A stretch of 28,749 bases of DNA, taken from the NCBI GenBank assembly GCA_016296065.1, contig JAEDKA010000049.1, forward strand, positions 1-28,749, read 5' to 3'. The notes beneath the pieces were generated by a model, which was given only the letters and a program-made list of their open reading frames with translations, made no database searches and had not been told where the DNA came from. The stretch is from Kiritimatiellia bacterium. GTDB lineage: Bacteria; Verrucomicrobiota; Kiritimatiellia; RFP12; UBA1067. Both the position numbers and the translations under genes were made by a program. Numbering within the stretch: the first letter of the stretch is position 1; each line of letters opens with the position of its first letter. Below are positions 1 through 12,300 of the stretch, in pieces.

Positions 1-68
1 GCCCAGATACCGCCGCGACCTCAGCGATTTTTCAACGAATTAAAATCGCACCCATTTTCTACAATGCG

Positions 69-100
69 AAAAGGCGCGCCCTTGAAGGGGCGCGCCTTTT
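69..100 (-). terminator. Terminator of the chaperone cluster
   Basis: A perfect 12-base inverted repeat (aaaaggcgcgcc / ggcgcgcctttt) encloses an 8-base loop. It starts 24 bases past the groEL stop and ends in four T on the minus strand, as expected for a rho-independent terminator. The arms are symmetrical, so it could also stop transcription arriving from the other side. The 68 bases to its left show no gene. Confidence 0.85.
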
Positions 101-124
101 GCTGTTGCGCTAATGTGCGACAGA

Positions 125-1759
<1,635 letters not shown>

Positions 1760-1784
1760 AGTGGTAATTCCTTTTTGTTTTTTT

Positions 1785-1839
1785 GACATTCGACATTCGG
1801 CGTCCGACAACCGGTGTCGGCTGTCGGTTGTCGAATGTC
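1785..1839. repeat. Inverted repeat in the groES-groEL spacer
   Basis: Perfect 11-base arms gacattcgaca (1785-1795) and tgtcgaatgtc (1829-1839) frame a second nested pair, cgacaaccg (1805-1813) and cggttgtcg (1825-1833). The short word cgacattcg is partly repeated in tandem. In the groES-groEL transcript this would fold into a long hairpin just upstream of the groEL ribosome-binding site. It could be a processing or attenuation site, or a repetitive intergenic element. It is not CIRCE. Confidence 0.7.
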
Positions 1840-1847
1840 CGTTCCTT

Positions 1848-2135
1848 TTACTTCTCCAGCACTCCCAGCAGGTCTTCCTCCCTCACGAGCTGCAGCTTCT
1901 TGCCGTCGAGCTTGATCTCGGTGCCGCCGTACTTGGGCAGAAGGACAGTGTCGCCCTTCTTCACGTCGAACGCGATCTCCTTGCCGTCCTTGTCGAGCTT
2001 CTTGCCGACCGCGAGAACCTTGCCCTGCATGGGCTTCTCCTTCGCGGAGTCGGGGATGATGATCCCGCCAACCGTCTGCTCCTTCTCCTCGACCGGCTCA
2101 ACGAGAACGCGATCGCCCAGTGGTCTGATGTTCAT
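1848..2135 (-). CDS. groES: 10 kDa co-chaperonin GroES
   Basis: GroES is the heptameric lid of GroEL. The 95-residue length is normal. The protein opens with the classic MNIRPLGDRVLVEP strand, followed by the mobile loop that touches GroEL (around residues 16-32, including GGIIIPD), and later GDTVLLPKYGGTEIKLDGKK. The start is set by an AAAGGAA ribosome-binding site about 9 bases upstream. It sits between dnaK (137-base gap) and groEL (88-base gap), all on one strand, so it may be transcribed from dnaK, from its own spacer, or both. Both spacers are filled with hairpin-forming low-complexity DNA rather than a recognisable heat-shock operator. Confidence 0.98.
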   Translation of the reverse strand: MNIRPLGDRVLVEPVEEKEQTVGGIIIPDSAKEKPMQGKVLAVGKKLDKDGKEIAFDVKKGDTVLLPKYGGTEIKLDGKKLQLVREEDLLGVLEK

Positions 2136-2167
2136 TTGTGTTTTTTCCTTTCGGTTTGATTTTTAAG

Positions 2168-2272
2168 TAGTTTACTAGTTGGATAGTTTAGTAGTTCGGT
2201 AGTTTGGTGGGTTGGTAGTCGACGGTCGATTCACTGCCCAACCATCTAACTACCTAACCACCTAACCACTAC
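2168..2272. repeat. Low-complexity quasi-palindrome in the dnaK-groES spacer
   Basis: The left half is built from tagtt/ggtag-like words and the right half from ctaacca/ctaacta-like words. The two halves are imperfect complements: for example ggtagtttggtgggttgg at 2198-2215 faces ccaaccatctaactacc at 2238-2254. The centre contains tcgacggtcga. Transcribed from dnaK it would form a long imperfect hairpin directly after the dnaK stop, so it could act as a weak terminator, a stability element or a processing site. No protein, CIRCE or clear promoter is seen here. Confidence 0.6.
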
Positions 2273-4183
<1,911 letters not shown>

Positions 4184-4225
4184 AGTTTTCTCTCAACTTT
4201 CTTCCGCCCACCATGGGCGTCGCCA

Positions 4226-4256
4226 ATTACTAGCAGAAACCATGCCAACCCAGCAA
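4226..4256 (-). promoter_or_regulatory. Weak candidate promoter for dnaK
   Basis: On the minus strand TTGCTG (4256-4251) is followed 18 bases later by TAGTAA (4232-4227), about 43 bases before the dnaK start. Both boxes are poor matches to the housekeeping consensus. It is the only placement I could find between the repeats and the gene. A heat-shock sigma promoter was not recognisable. Confidence 0.25.
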
Positions 4257-4262
4257 AAACAT

Positions 4263-4384
4263 GGGGACTGTCCCCCAAAATACTGAAAACCATGGGGACA
4301 GTCCCCCCCAAAAATACGTGGAAAATACGGGGACAGACCCCCTTAGAGACTGCGCGATACGCGAATAATACGGGGACAGTCCCC
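4263..4384. repeat. Four REP-like GGGGAC-GTCCCC palindromes
   Basis: Near-identical 13-base palindromes of the form ggggacwgwcccc lie at 4263-4275, 4294-4306, 4329-4341 and 4372-4384. The third and fourth belong to a 43-base imperfect tandem unit: both begin atacggggacag and continue with ttaga and a tgcgc/tacgc word. Spacings of 31, 35 and 43 bases and the palindromic core exclude a CRISPR array. Words of this kind are typical of REP sequences mobilised by REP-associated tyrosine transposases, but no such transposase gene is present in the window. Confidence 0.7.
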
Positions 4385-4400
4385 ATTAGAGGCTACGCAA

Positions 4401-4449
4401 TATGGGACAGGAGTGTGACACAGGGCGGGACAAAATGTCACAGTCCATA
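4401..4449. repeat. Nested inverted repeat beside the REP cluster
   Basis: The arms tatgggac...tgtgaca (4401-4420) and tgtcaca-gtccata (4436-4449) pair across a gggcggg-containing loop. The inner arms are perfect (7 bases) and the outer arms carry one extra base on the left. Its GGGACAG and TGTGACA words match the neighbouring REP palindromes in style, so it is probably part of the same repeat family. An operator function is possible but unsupported. Confidence 0.5.
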
Positions 4450-4475
4450 TGCAAATGTGTCTAGCAAATACCTTC

Positions 4476-4548
4476 CTAGGTGCATGGCGTATACCTCGCG
4501 AGGTGGGCATATGGAACCTCTCTAGGTGCATGGCGTGTACCTCGCGAG
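4476..4548. repeat. 27-base direct repeat between tcdA and dnaK
   Basis: Two copies of a 27-base sequence occupy 4476-4502 and 4522-4548, starting 46 bases apart and differing at a single base (gtatac versus gtgtac). Each begins ctaggtgcatggcgt and ends in the palindrome ctcgcgag. They lie in the spacer downstream of the tcdA stop and far upstream of dnaK. They may be operator half-sites, mobile-element debris or part of a larger repeat family. No function is recognisable. Confidence 0.65.
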
Positions 4549-4574
4549 CTAATAGGAGTAAAATGCCTGTGACA

Positions 4575-5408
4575 TCAACAAGTCATTCCGCCACGACGGC
4601 GCTCGACATCAGCGACGACAAGCCCGGCAAGGGCGAATCCGAAGATCGCCGTCGTGTGGGCGACGGTTCCGTTTATCCGAGCCTTCGTAGAGCACCATTC
4701 GTGCCTCGCGAGCGACGGATCGCCCGGACCGTCGTCCTTCGGACAGACGCATTCGCCCAGTCCGCATCCAGCGCCCACGGGGCCGAGGTTCTCCCGGCGC
4801 TCTGGCGACCAGACGCAGGTGAAACGCCGTTTCGGAATGCCGCCTGTCTTGCGGAACTTCTGTCGCAGGGCACGCGCGAGCCCGTCACCCTCGACCTTTG
4901 TGAAGTCGCTGCTGCGAATCTGGAACGGATCCATCTTGAGCGCCGCGCCCATGGAGGCGAAAAGCGTCACCGAGGGGATGGACAGCGCATGCCGGATGAG
5001 ACGGGCCTTGCACTCGAGCGAGTCGATCGCATCAATGACGTAGTCCCATCTCTCAAGCTCGAACTCATCCGCGCTCGCCTCCTCGTATATCTTCTGGCGC
5101 ACGTCAAGCTCTACGTCCGGATTGATCTCGCGCAGCCGGTCGGCCAACGCGGCGACCTTGACCTTTCCGATCGTCTTCACCGTCGCCATCAGCTGGCGGT
5201 TCACGTTCGTCGGGCAGATGCGGTCTGAATCCACGAGCATCAGGCGGCGCACGCCGGAGCGTACGAGAGATTCCGCGCACCAGCTTCCGACACCGCCGAG
5301 TCCGAAGATGGCGACTCCCGTCGCCGCGAGCACCTCGGCGGTGTCCGTCCCGAGCATCAGCCTCGTCCTTGCGAACAAAGCCTTTGAAATCTGCGTCTTT
5401 TCACTCAT
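4575..5408 (-). CDS. tcdA: tRNA threonylcarbamoyladenosine dehydratase (TcdA/CsdL-like)
   Basis: This is a ThiF/E1-superfamily enzyme that uses ATP to cyclise t6A at position 37 of ANN-decoding tRNAs. The 277 residues are close to the family length. The nucleotide-binding loop is GLGGVGSW at residues 36-43, followed by an acidic strand end at D60 and D62 and the PTNVNRQ segment at 66-72. A Cys cluster (C215, C220, C222, C239) lies in the C-terminal part; related enzymes carry cysteines here, but four is notable. The frame extends upstream, yet MSEKTQ is the sensible start because a strong promoter (5416-5444) predicts transcription beginning within a few bases of it, making the mRNA nearly leaderless. 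No convincing ribosome-binding site is seen. A MoeB/ThiF role is less likely, since no MoaD or ThiS gene is nearby. Confidence 0.85.
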   Translation of the reverse strand: MSEKTQISKALFARTRLMLGTDTAEVLAATGVAIFGLGGVGSWCAESLVRSGVRRLMLVDSDRICPTNVNRQLMATVKTIGKVKVAALADRLREINPDVELDVRQKIYEEASADEFELERWDYVIDAIDSLECKARLIRHALSIPSVTLFASMGAALKMDPFQIRSSDFTKVEGDGLARALRQKFRKTGGIPKRRFTCVWSPERRENLGPVGAGCGLGECVCPKDDGPGDPSLARHEWCSTKARINGTVAHTTAIFGFALAGLVVADVERRRGGMTC

Positions 5409-5415
5409 GGCCGTA

Positions 5416-5444
5416 ATTATCCCAAAACAGGCGCCGAGTGTCAA
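5416..5444 (-). promoter_or_regulatory. Promoter of tcdA, probably leaderless transcript
   Basis: On the minus strand a perfect TTGACA (5444-5439) is separated by 17 bases from GATAAT (5421-5416). The expected transcription start is around 5409, next to the ATG at 5408. It lies in the 71-base gap after the beta-helix gene stop, so tcdA is probably transcribed independently. Confidence 0.75.
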
Positions 5445-5479
5445 TCCGCAGCAAGACTTTGCGCAGAAGACATTCGCGG

Positions 5480-8400
5480 CTATTCGACGGATATCACGTA
5501 GAACGCGGCTGTGCCATTCATCGGCGCGCGGAACTCGGCGTCGCCGTCGGACGAAAGAGTGATGGGCTCCACGCCTTCGGCAGCGGACCACTCCGAGGTC
5601 GGCACAAGAAGCGACGCCGAGCTCTTGAGCGTATAGGTGAAGCCCGCCTTCGCGGCGAAGGGTATCACGAGATACATAGTCTCGTCGCCGCCTTCGCCCT
5701 TCTCGATGGAAAGCCCCACGAGTTCGTCGCTGCCGGTGCGCGAGCCGATGACCGGCTGCGGAATCTCTCCCGAGGACACCGCGACCGTGATCGTTCCGTC
5801 TCCGTTGTCCGTCACAAGCCAGGCAAGGGAACCTCCGACCGCGAGGAGATGTCCGTTAGTCGTTATGACATAGCTTCCAACAGCCGTCGGATTCCAGCTC
5901 GCGTCCCAGAGTAGCTCCACCGGCGTTTCGCCCGAGGCGATCGCCTCCGCAACCGTCTGGTATCCAACGCCGCCCGCCCGGGCAACGTCCGTGTCCAACA
6001 CCTCGCAGCGGTACGCTCCCTCAAGCGACGCAACTTCGCCTTCTCCGAGATAGCTGACGGACGAGACGCCGGTATTCTTCGCCGTCATCGGATGGGTGCC
6101 GAGCGAGACTCCGCCGACGGAATAGGACACCGTGTTCTCCACGCAGTCAAGAACGAGCGTGACCTCGACCGGCGTCGAGATGTTCGCCGCTACGGTCAGA
6201 TTCGTGACCACTCCGCTAGCCGTCAGGAAAGCATAGCGGCTGACGCCTCCGACCTCGACGGCGGCGATGCCCGCGCGCGCCGACACGTCAAGCGACTCAT
6301 CGGTGCAGTCTCCGAAGCAGAATGTCGTGGAGATCATCACCACCGAGTCTTTCGGCGCGGCCGTCCCGGCCGTGAACGTCGCGTTTGAGACCGCTATCGA
6401 TCCGTCGGCGACTTCAGCAACGTCTCCGGTCCACGCGCCGGTAGAGCCGAACGTCTCCGCCGTCTCATTGATCCAGTCCTCGTCTTCGTCTATGCCGGGC
6501 GTGCCCTGCACGAGATCGACTTCCGCCGTGCGAGAGACGCCGTCGACGGTGAGCGTGGCGGTTCCCTCGTATATGCCGCCGGCTGTGGCATCCGCGCCGG
6601 GCACCTCGAAAGTCACCACGCCGCTCTCGGCATCGATTACGCCGACATAGATGGCGTCGCCGATCGTGAGCGACGCACTCGCCGTCGTGCCCTCCGGAAT
6701 ATCGCCCGTGAACGCAAGCGTCACGACGCTTCCGCTGTAGTCCGTCCCGGGGCGCGCCGAAACTTCGCCAATCACAATCGGAGCCGGCGCCGGCGGCGTG
6801 TCACCGATGTCCTGCGCCTCGCCATAGGTGAAGATGTCCGTCGCGCCCGCGTTCATCGCGACGTACTCCGCCGCGACCCATGCGGCGTCCTTTGATCCCT
6901 TCGAGAAACGCACCTCGTCGATCCAGCCGTTCCACGCGGCGTCGCCCATGGCTCCAGACGCGATGTTGCAGTTGTTTCCGAAGACGAGCGGCGCATCGTT
7001 GTCGATGCATTTGGCAATCGACGCCCAGCCCGTGCTCACGCCGTTCTTGTATAAAGTGCACGTCGAACCGTTGTAGACAAACGTGAGATAGGCCCATGTA
7101 CCCTGGAGTCCCTGATTCTCGTCCAGCACCCGAGCGCCCGATCCGCTCGATCCGCGCGGCCATATCTGCGGATTCGACCCCGTGTTGCTGTTGCTCTCGA
7201 TTGCAAAGGCGTTGATGTACGCACCCTGCGTGGTGTTGTCCGATCTTGTGCGCTTGTAGAAGAAATGATCGTAGTAGTAGTTGTAGCTGTCGTGCTTGAA
7301 CCAGCCGGAGATAGTGAAGTTCTCTCCGCCGTCGATCGGGCTATTGTAACCAGAGTCGTTCACCCAAACGCCGCCATAGTTGTAGTTCCCGGCCATCATT
7401 CCCGTCGAATCGTTGGTCCGGAAGCCCTTGCCGAACCGGCCAGTCTCGTTCGTGACTGTATGCTCTGCGATGTGGCCGTTGATGCCCTCGGTAGCCGTCG
7501 AGTTCGCATACATTCCGTATGAGTTCGCGGCCGCATCTGCAGTCGCCTCCTCGAAGTGCCACACGCCGGTGTATCCAGTCCAGACGTCCGCAGGATCCTC
7601 GGACGATGCCGCGATGCTGCCGTAGTACATTGTAATCGTCGTGTTCTCGGCAGTCGAGGGAAGCTTCACCCAGACAAGCGACTCGCCGTCTGCGTCCCAT
7701 GTGTCGACTTCGTGCGGAATCGGGGAGCCGTTTTCATCGCAGAACATCATGTCCCCGCCGTTGGCAAATGTGAAATCGTCGTAGTCGAAGCCGGAGATCG
7801 TCGCCTCGCTCAGCTTGACGAGCGCAGGAATGCCGGTCGTTATCGCATTTGCCGCAAGGTTCGTGGCGAGGGTGATCTCGACATATTTACTGAATCCGTC
7901 CGGCTTTGGCGCGGGCGCCTTGTACACGTAGGTCGCGGATACAACGGCGCTCGGATCCATATCCTGCATGTAGGCGCGCGCCTTTATAGTCGTGGTAGCT
8001 TCAAGAACGATCGGGCCATCGTAGAGCGAACTTGAGTCCGTCGGATCGGACCCGTCGAGCGTGTAGTAGATCAGTGCTCCTTCAGTCGCGCAGGAGATCG
8101 TCACGTTCGTCGACGGATAGAACCTGGTCCCGGACGCAGGCTCGAGCGCGGGCGCCGCGGCGCGGTTAGAATATTCGTAGCATCCCATGGACGGAGGATT
8201 CTCGAAATCAACGCCCGCAAGGTCCAACCCGATTCCGGAATAAGTCGTGCCGGCACCCTTCGCAGGCGAGTCAGAGGCAATGGCAAAGTCGCCAGCATCC
8301 GCATCCGCAAACTTCGCATCTCCCGTCAGGCTGTTGTCGCCGAGCTTGTCGTCCGCTATGTCAAAGAGGCAGTAGTCCACGCCACCCGTGTAGTTCAGGT

Positions 8401-9250
8401 CCAAGGTCTTCGTTGCGCCCGCCGTCGTGTTTCCGGCAATGATGCAGTTGACCATCGAGAACTTCTTCCCGGAATCGTTTCCTGCGAAAACGGCTCCGCC
8501 GTATGATGCCGTTTCGCCTTCGCCGGCAGCATTGCCGACTATCGTCGTATTGCGAACGACGACAGGATTCTGCTGATACATAAACTCGATGCCGATGCCG
8601 CCTCCCCGTCCGTAGCCGCTGCTCCGAGTCGCACGGTTCCCGCTTATGAGGCACGAATCGATCGTGATCGGTCCAAGGGGACGGTAGGCGCCGATTCCGC
8701 CGCCGCCAATTTCATTTGCCGTCGACGTGCTGACCGAATTGTCCGCAATGATGCAGTGATCCACCTGACCGCCCGCACCCTGGGAGAATCCAACGCCGCC
8801 GCCGTACTTGATATTGGCCTCGGACACGGAGTTGTTGGTTATGCAGCACCAGGAGACCGTGCCCGCGTTGACGTACACGCCGCCGCCGGACTTGTCATTG
8901 CTCCCCGTGAGGCGTCCGCCCGTCAGCGTGATGTGCTCGACCTTCGCGCCACCGGAAACCGTCGCGACGCGCGTATACTCCGAAGGTGTCGCAGCGACCT
9001 GCTTGATGATCGTGTTGTCCCAGCCCTGTCCGGCTAGCGTGACGCCGTTCGTGACCATCAGCTGCGTGTCGATGTAGTAGATGCCGCTTCCGAGCTCAAC
9101 GCTGCCGCCACTTCCCGCCGCGTCGATTGCGGACTGGATTGCAGCGACGTCGGACGAACCCGAACTGTCGCCAGAAGGCGCAATGGCGTCTGCAGCGGCG
9201 ACTGACGCCGCCGAGGCAATCAAACCGAGGACAGTATTCTTGATTTTCAT
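5480..9250 (-). CDS. Secreted beta-helix/DUF2341/LamG surface protein
   Basis: This 1256-residue exported protein has no recognised name. In order: a Sec signal peptide (1-21), a parallel beta-helix (about 34-360) with a pectate-lyase-like opening (AIDAAGSGGSVELGSGIYYI at 42-61) and many short GGG/ITNNS turns, and a chitobiase-C-terminal-like domain (about 368-445, IYYTLDGSDPTDSSSLYDGP). Next come a DUF2341-type domain (453-545, SLVWVKLPS then MYYGS) and a LamG-type lectin fold (about 565-800). A module at about 826-1162 is shared with the CotH protein, and a final beta domain ends FYVISVE. I see no catalytic motif, so glycan binding or adhesion is more likely than cleavage. MKIK is chosen as start because it follows an AAGGAAGGGG site; an ATG 11 codons upstream overlaps that site. 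The gene has its own promoter carrying the 45-base shared element. Confidence 0.85.
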   Translation of the reverse strand: MKIKNTVLGLIASAASVAAADAIAPSGDSSGSSDVAAIQSAIDAAGSGGSVELGSGIYYIDTQLMVTNGVTLAGQGWDNTIIKQVAATPSEYTRVATVSGGAKVEHITLTGGRLTGSNDKSGGGVYVNAGTVSWCCITNNSVSEANIKYGGGVGFSQGAGGQVDHCIIADNSVSTSTANEIGGGGIGAYRPLGPITIDSCLISGNRATRSSGYGRGGGIGIEFMYQQNPVVVRNTTIVGNAAGEGETASYGGAVFAGNDSGKKFSMVNCIIAGNTTAGATKTLDLNYTGGVDYCLFDIADDKLGDNSLTGDAKFADADAGDFAIASDSPAKGAGTTYSGIGLDLAGVDFENPPSMGCYEYSNRAAAPALEPASGTRFYPSTNVTISCATEGALIYYTLDGSDPTDSSSLYDGPIVLEATTTIKARAYMQDMDPSAVVSATYVYKAPAPKPDGFSKYVEITLATNLAANAITTGIPALVKLSEATISGFDYDDFTFANGGDMMFCDENGSPIPHEVDTWDADGESLVWVKLPSTAENTTITMYYGSIAASSEDPADVWTGYTGVWHFEEATADAAANSYGMYANSTATEGINGHIAEHTVTNETGRFGKGFRTNDSTGMMAGNYNYGGVWVNDSGYNSPIDGGENFTISGWFKHDSYNYYYDHFFYKRTRSDNTTQGAYINAFAIESNSNTGSNPQIWPRGSSGSGARVLDENQGLQGTWAYLTFVYNGSTCTLYKNGVSTGWASIAKCIDNDAPLVFGNNCNIASGAMGDAAWNGWIDEVRFSKGSKDAAWVAAEYVAMNAGATDIFTYGEAQDIGDTPPAPAPIVIGEVSARPGTDYSGSVVTLAFTGDIPEGTTASASLTIGDAIYVGVIDAESGVVTFEVPGADATAGGIYEGTATLTVDGVSRTAEVDLVQGTPGIDEDEDWINETAETFGSTGAWTGDVAEVADGSIAVSNATFTAGTAAPKDSVVMISTTFCFGDCTDESLDVSARAGIAAVEVGGVSRYAFLTASGVVTNLTVAANISTPVEVTLVLDCVENTVSYSVGGVSLGTHPMTAKNTGVSSVSYLGEGEVASLEGAYRCEVLDTDVARAGGVGYQTVAEAIASGETPVELLWDASWNPTAVGSYVITTNGHLLAVGGSLAWLVTDNGDGTITVAVSSGEIPQPVIGSRTGSDELVGLSIEKGEGGDETMYLVIPFAAKAGFTYTLKSSASLLVPTSEWSAAEGVEPITLSSDGDAEFRAPMNGTAAFYVISVE

Positions 9251-9285
9251 TTTCGGAGCCCCTTCCTTGTGATCGATACGCAAAT

Positions 9286-9349
9286 ATTATACTAAAATTA
9301 TTGCGCTTTGACACTTATACGGAAGTATCATATCCCGTCTATACCAAAG
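9286..9349 (-). promoter_or_regulatory. Promoter of the beta-helix gene with shared 45-base element
   Basis: The minus strand carries a perfect TATAAT (9291-9286), and 13 bases upstream of it a 45-base block (9349-9305) that matches one before the SGNH operon at 38 of 45 positions. The block starts ctttggtatagac and contains TGATACTT-N6-AAGTGTCA, an imperfect palindrome ending just before the -10 region. It also contains two GTATA words 24 bases apart. There is no good -35 hexamer, which suggests activator dependence or an alternative sigma factor. It fills most of the 118-base gap behind the CotH gene. Confidence 0.7.
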
Positions 9350-9368
9350 GGGCGCTTCCGAACACCGT

Positions 9369-12300
9369 CTACGGCGTGGTCGAGGAGACGACGATGCGGT
9401 AGAACGCCTGGGGCTCGGAACTGTCGATCGCGATCGTTAGCACCGTTTCGCCCGCCAGAAGCGCCGAGCCTTTCGTCCATGTGGACGCATCGACCACGAA
9501 GGGCCGAGTGAGATCGGTCGTCTTCTCGAGCGCGTACCAGCAGTTCGCCTGGACATCCGAAACGCCCACCTTCACAGCCGCCCCGGAAAACGTGATGGAC
9601 GCAGCTTCTGGCGCCTCGGGAGTCGCTCCGCCTGTCACCGACACCGTCACGGTGCCGTCGCCGTTGTCCGTCACCGAGTAGGCAAGGCTTCCGCCGACAA
9701 CGAGGAGATGTCCGTTCTTCGCGAAGGTGTATTCCCCGGCGGCCGTCGGATTCCAGCTCGCGTCCCAGAGAAGCTCCACCTGTCCGCCGCCGGACGCCAC
9801 AGCGTCGGCAACAGTCGCATACTCCGCGTCTCCGGCCCTGGCGAGGTTCGAATCAAGTCCCTCGTAGGAATACTCCCCTTCAAGTGAGGCGACGTCCGTT
9901 GCGCCAAGATAGCGCACCTTCGACACGCCAGTCGCCTTCACTGCGAGCGGATGCGTGCCAAGGTCTACGCCGTCGACGGAATAGGAGACTGTGTGCGCCG
10001 TTTCATCGAGAGCCACCACGACGCGCACGGGCGAGGAGAGGTTCGCGGACACGGTTTCGTTCGTCACGACCCCTTCCGCCGTCGTCATTGCATAGCGGTC
10101 TGCATCGGACGCCCTGACCACCCAGATGCCGGCGCGCGACGACGCATCGTGAGGCTGCCCCAGCACGGCCCTGAAGTCGAACGTAGACGCTATCGTGACC
10201 AGAGCGCCGCGAGGCGCGGACTTTGCCGCCGTAAACACCGCGTTGGAGACGCTTATCTTTCCCGCAGCGGCGGAGACCTGCTCTCCCGACCAGCTGCCCG
10301 TCGTCCCGAAGTCCGACGCCGACTCGAGAATCCACTCTGCGTCCACGTCCGTCCTAAGCGTCCCCTGCACAAGGGATACATCCTTCGAATATACCACTCC
10401 GTCCACAGTGACGGATACAGTTCCGGAATACGTTCCGCCCGCAGTGACTGCATCGGACGGAATTTCAAACGCCACAGCGCCGTTCTCAGCATCGACAGTC
10501 CCGGCGTATTCCGCGCCGCCCAGCACGACCTTTGCGGAGACGTTCGCACCGGCGGGGACGGTCCCCTCGAATTCCACAGTGACCACGCTGCCGTTGTAGT
10601 CCGTGAGCGCACGCGCCGCCGGCTCGCCAAGCGCAAACGGGGCTGGCCCTTCGGCAGCCGAGACATAGACCTCGTGGAATCCTATCGACCCGCTCCCAGG
10701 CGCAGAGGGCAGGATAGCGGGAAGCACTCCTGCAGCGAGGCCCGGCACAGAGCAGACTACGGTGCATTTCGTAGACGCAACTGCGGGCAGACCAATCGTG
10801 GTGTTCGTTCCGTTCGCCAGGAAGGAGACGTACTTGCCGTCGTACTTCGAGGCTGCGGCCTCTTCGTCCACGAAGATGTTCTGCGTACCCGCGAACGTTG
10901 GGAAATGGTTGCCCTTCAGGTTGTCGCCTCCTATCGCGGCGACTGTGCCGCCGTTTATGTTGACTTTGTAGCCGTTGACGTCGAATCCGAACGAACCGAC
11001 GGTCCTGGACGGATCGTCCGTCGCCTCCTGCGCCGTCGTGTACGCGAGCACGAGTCCTCCGGCGATCGTGATGTCGCCTGCGTTGACGTCGAACACGTCG
11101 TTGTTGAGCGAGAGTCCGTAGAACTTGCCGCCGGTAATGAGAACGCCCGTCTCCGCCCCGACGCAGTCGTCCGCCGAAACGACCTCGACGTGTCCTCCCT
11201 CCATCTCGAAGACTGTTGCGCAGCTGAACGCCTCGGACCCTTCGCCGCGCACGTCAACCGAAATCCGCGAACCGCGCTTTACGGTGATCGACTTGTCCGA
11301 CTTGAAGACCCTGTTGGACAGCGACGCATCATCTCCCGTGACGGATATGTCACCGCCCTTTAGCTTGATCTTCCCTGCGAAGTTGAAGAGCCTCGCCTCG
11401 GAGCCGACCAGCGTTCCCCGCACCGAGGAGTCGTTCTCCACCTCGGCGTCGACGGATCCCTTGTTGCCGTAGAGCGCCGCGCACTTCGTGCCTTCCACCG
11501 TCGCCACAAAGCTGCCTCCAGCGCCGATGCGGCAGAACATGTCCTTGTTTGCGATGTAGATTCCGTAGCACTGCTGCCCGCCTACCGTGACGTCCACAGT
11601 TCCCTCGCCCTCGACGGCGAAGCCTCCCGTTACGTTCACCGCCTTCGCCTTCGACGTGTCGCTCGCGTACTCGACCCTGAACGTTCCGTTGGAGACGATG
11701 AGGTCGCAGACGTTCATGAGCGGATCGGCCCCGGTCCCGGCGAGCGTGAACTCTCCCGAGTCTGCGAACACGACGGATCCCGCCGCGTCGATGCGCGACG
11801 CAGCGTTTGCCGTGCCGCGGCAGTTGTTGAGGACGTAGGTGCCTGCGCCAAGCGTGAGCCCCGCGCGGAAGTTCGCGTTGCTGAAGAAGTACACGCCCGG
11901 CTCGGAAATCACGACGCCCTCGGCGTACTCGCCGGAGTAGAAGGCGCCCTCGGGGATGGACGAGCCCTTCAGCTCAACGCGTTCGAGCGCAGACCATTCG
12001 CCGGCGGCGGTGCGCAGACGGGCGGAGAGGACGAAACCTGAATACGGAACCTCTATCGCGGCAGCGTAGACTCTCGCCGCGGCGCTTACGCCGCCGCCCT
12101 CAAGCCGCGGATCGGATCCGTCGGTGGTGTAGTAGACCGTTCCGGACGACGCGGAGGCAATAGTTACCGGCGCGTCGACCTGCTCTCCGCCGAGCAGACG
12201 CTTGCCGTCGGACGCGGCAACGGCTGGCGCGTCCACCGAAGGATACCATCCGAGGCCACGGTATCCAGCGATGAGATAAGGCGTGCGTCTGGCGATGAAC

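Noticed and set aside
1760..2272. CIRCE heat-shock operator in the gro/dnaK spacers
   Set aside because: Neither TTAGCACTC nor GAGTGCTAA is present; the inverted repeats there have unrelated arms.
4263..4384. Possible CRISPR array
   Set aside because: The repeats are only 13 bases, are palindromic, are unevenly spaced (31, 35, 43) and have no cas genes nearby.
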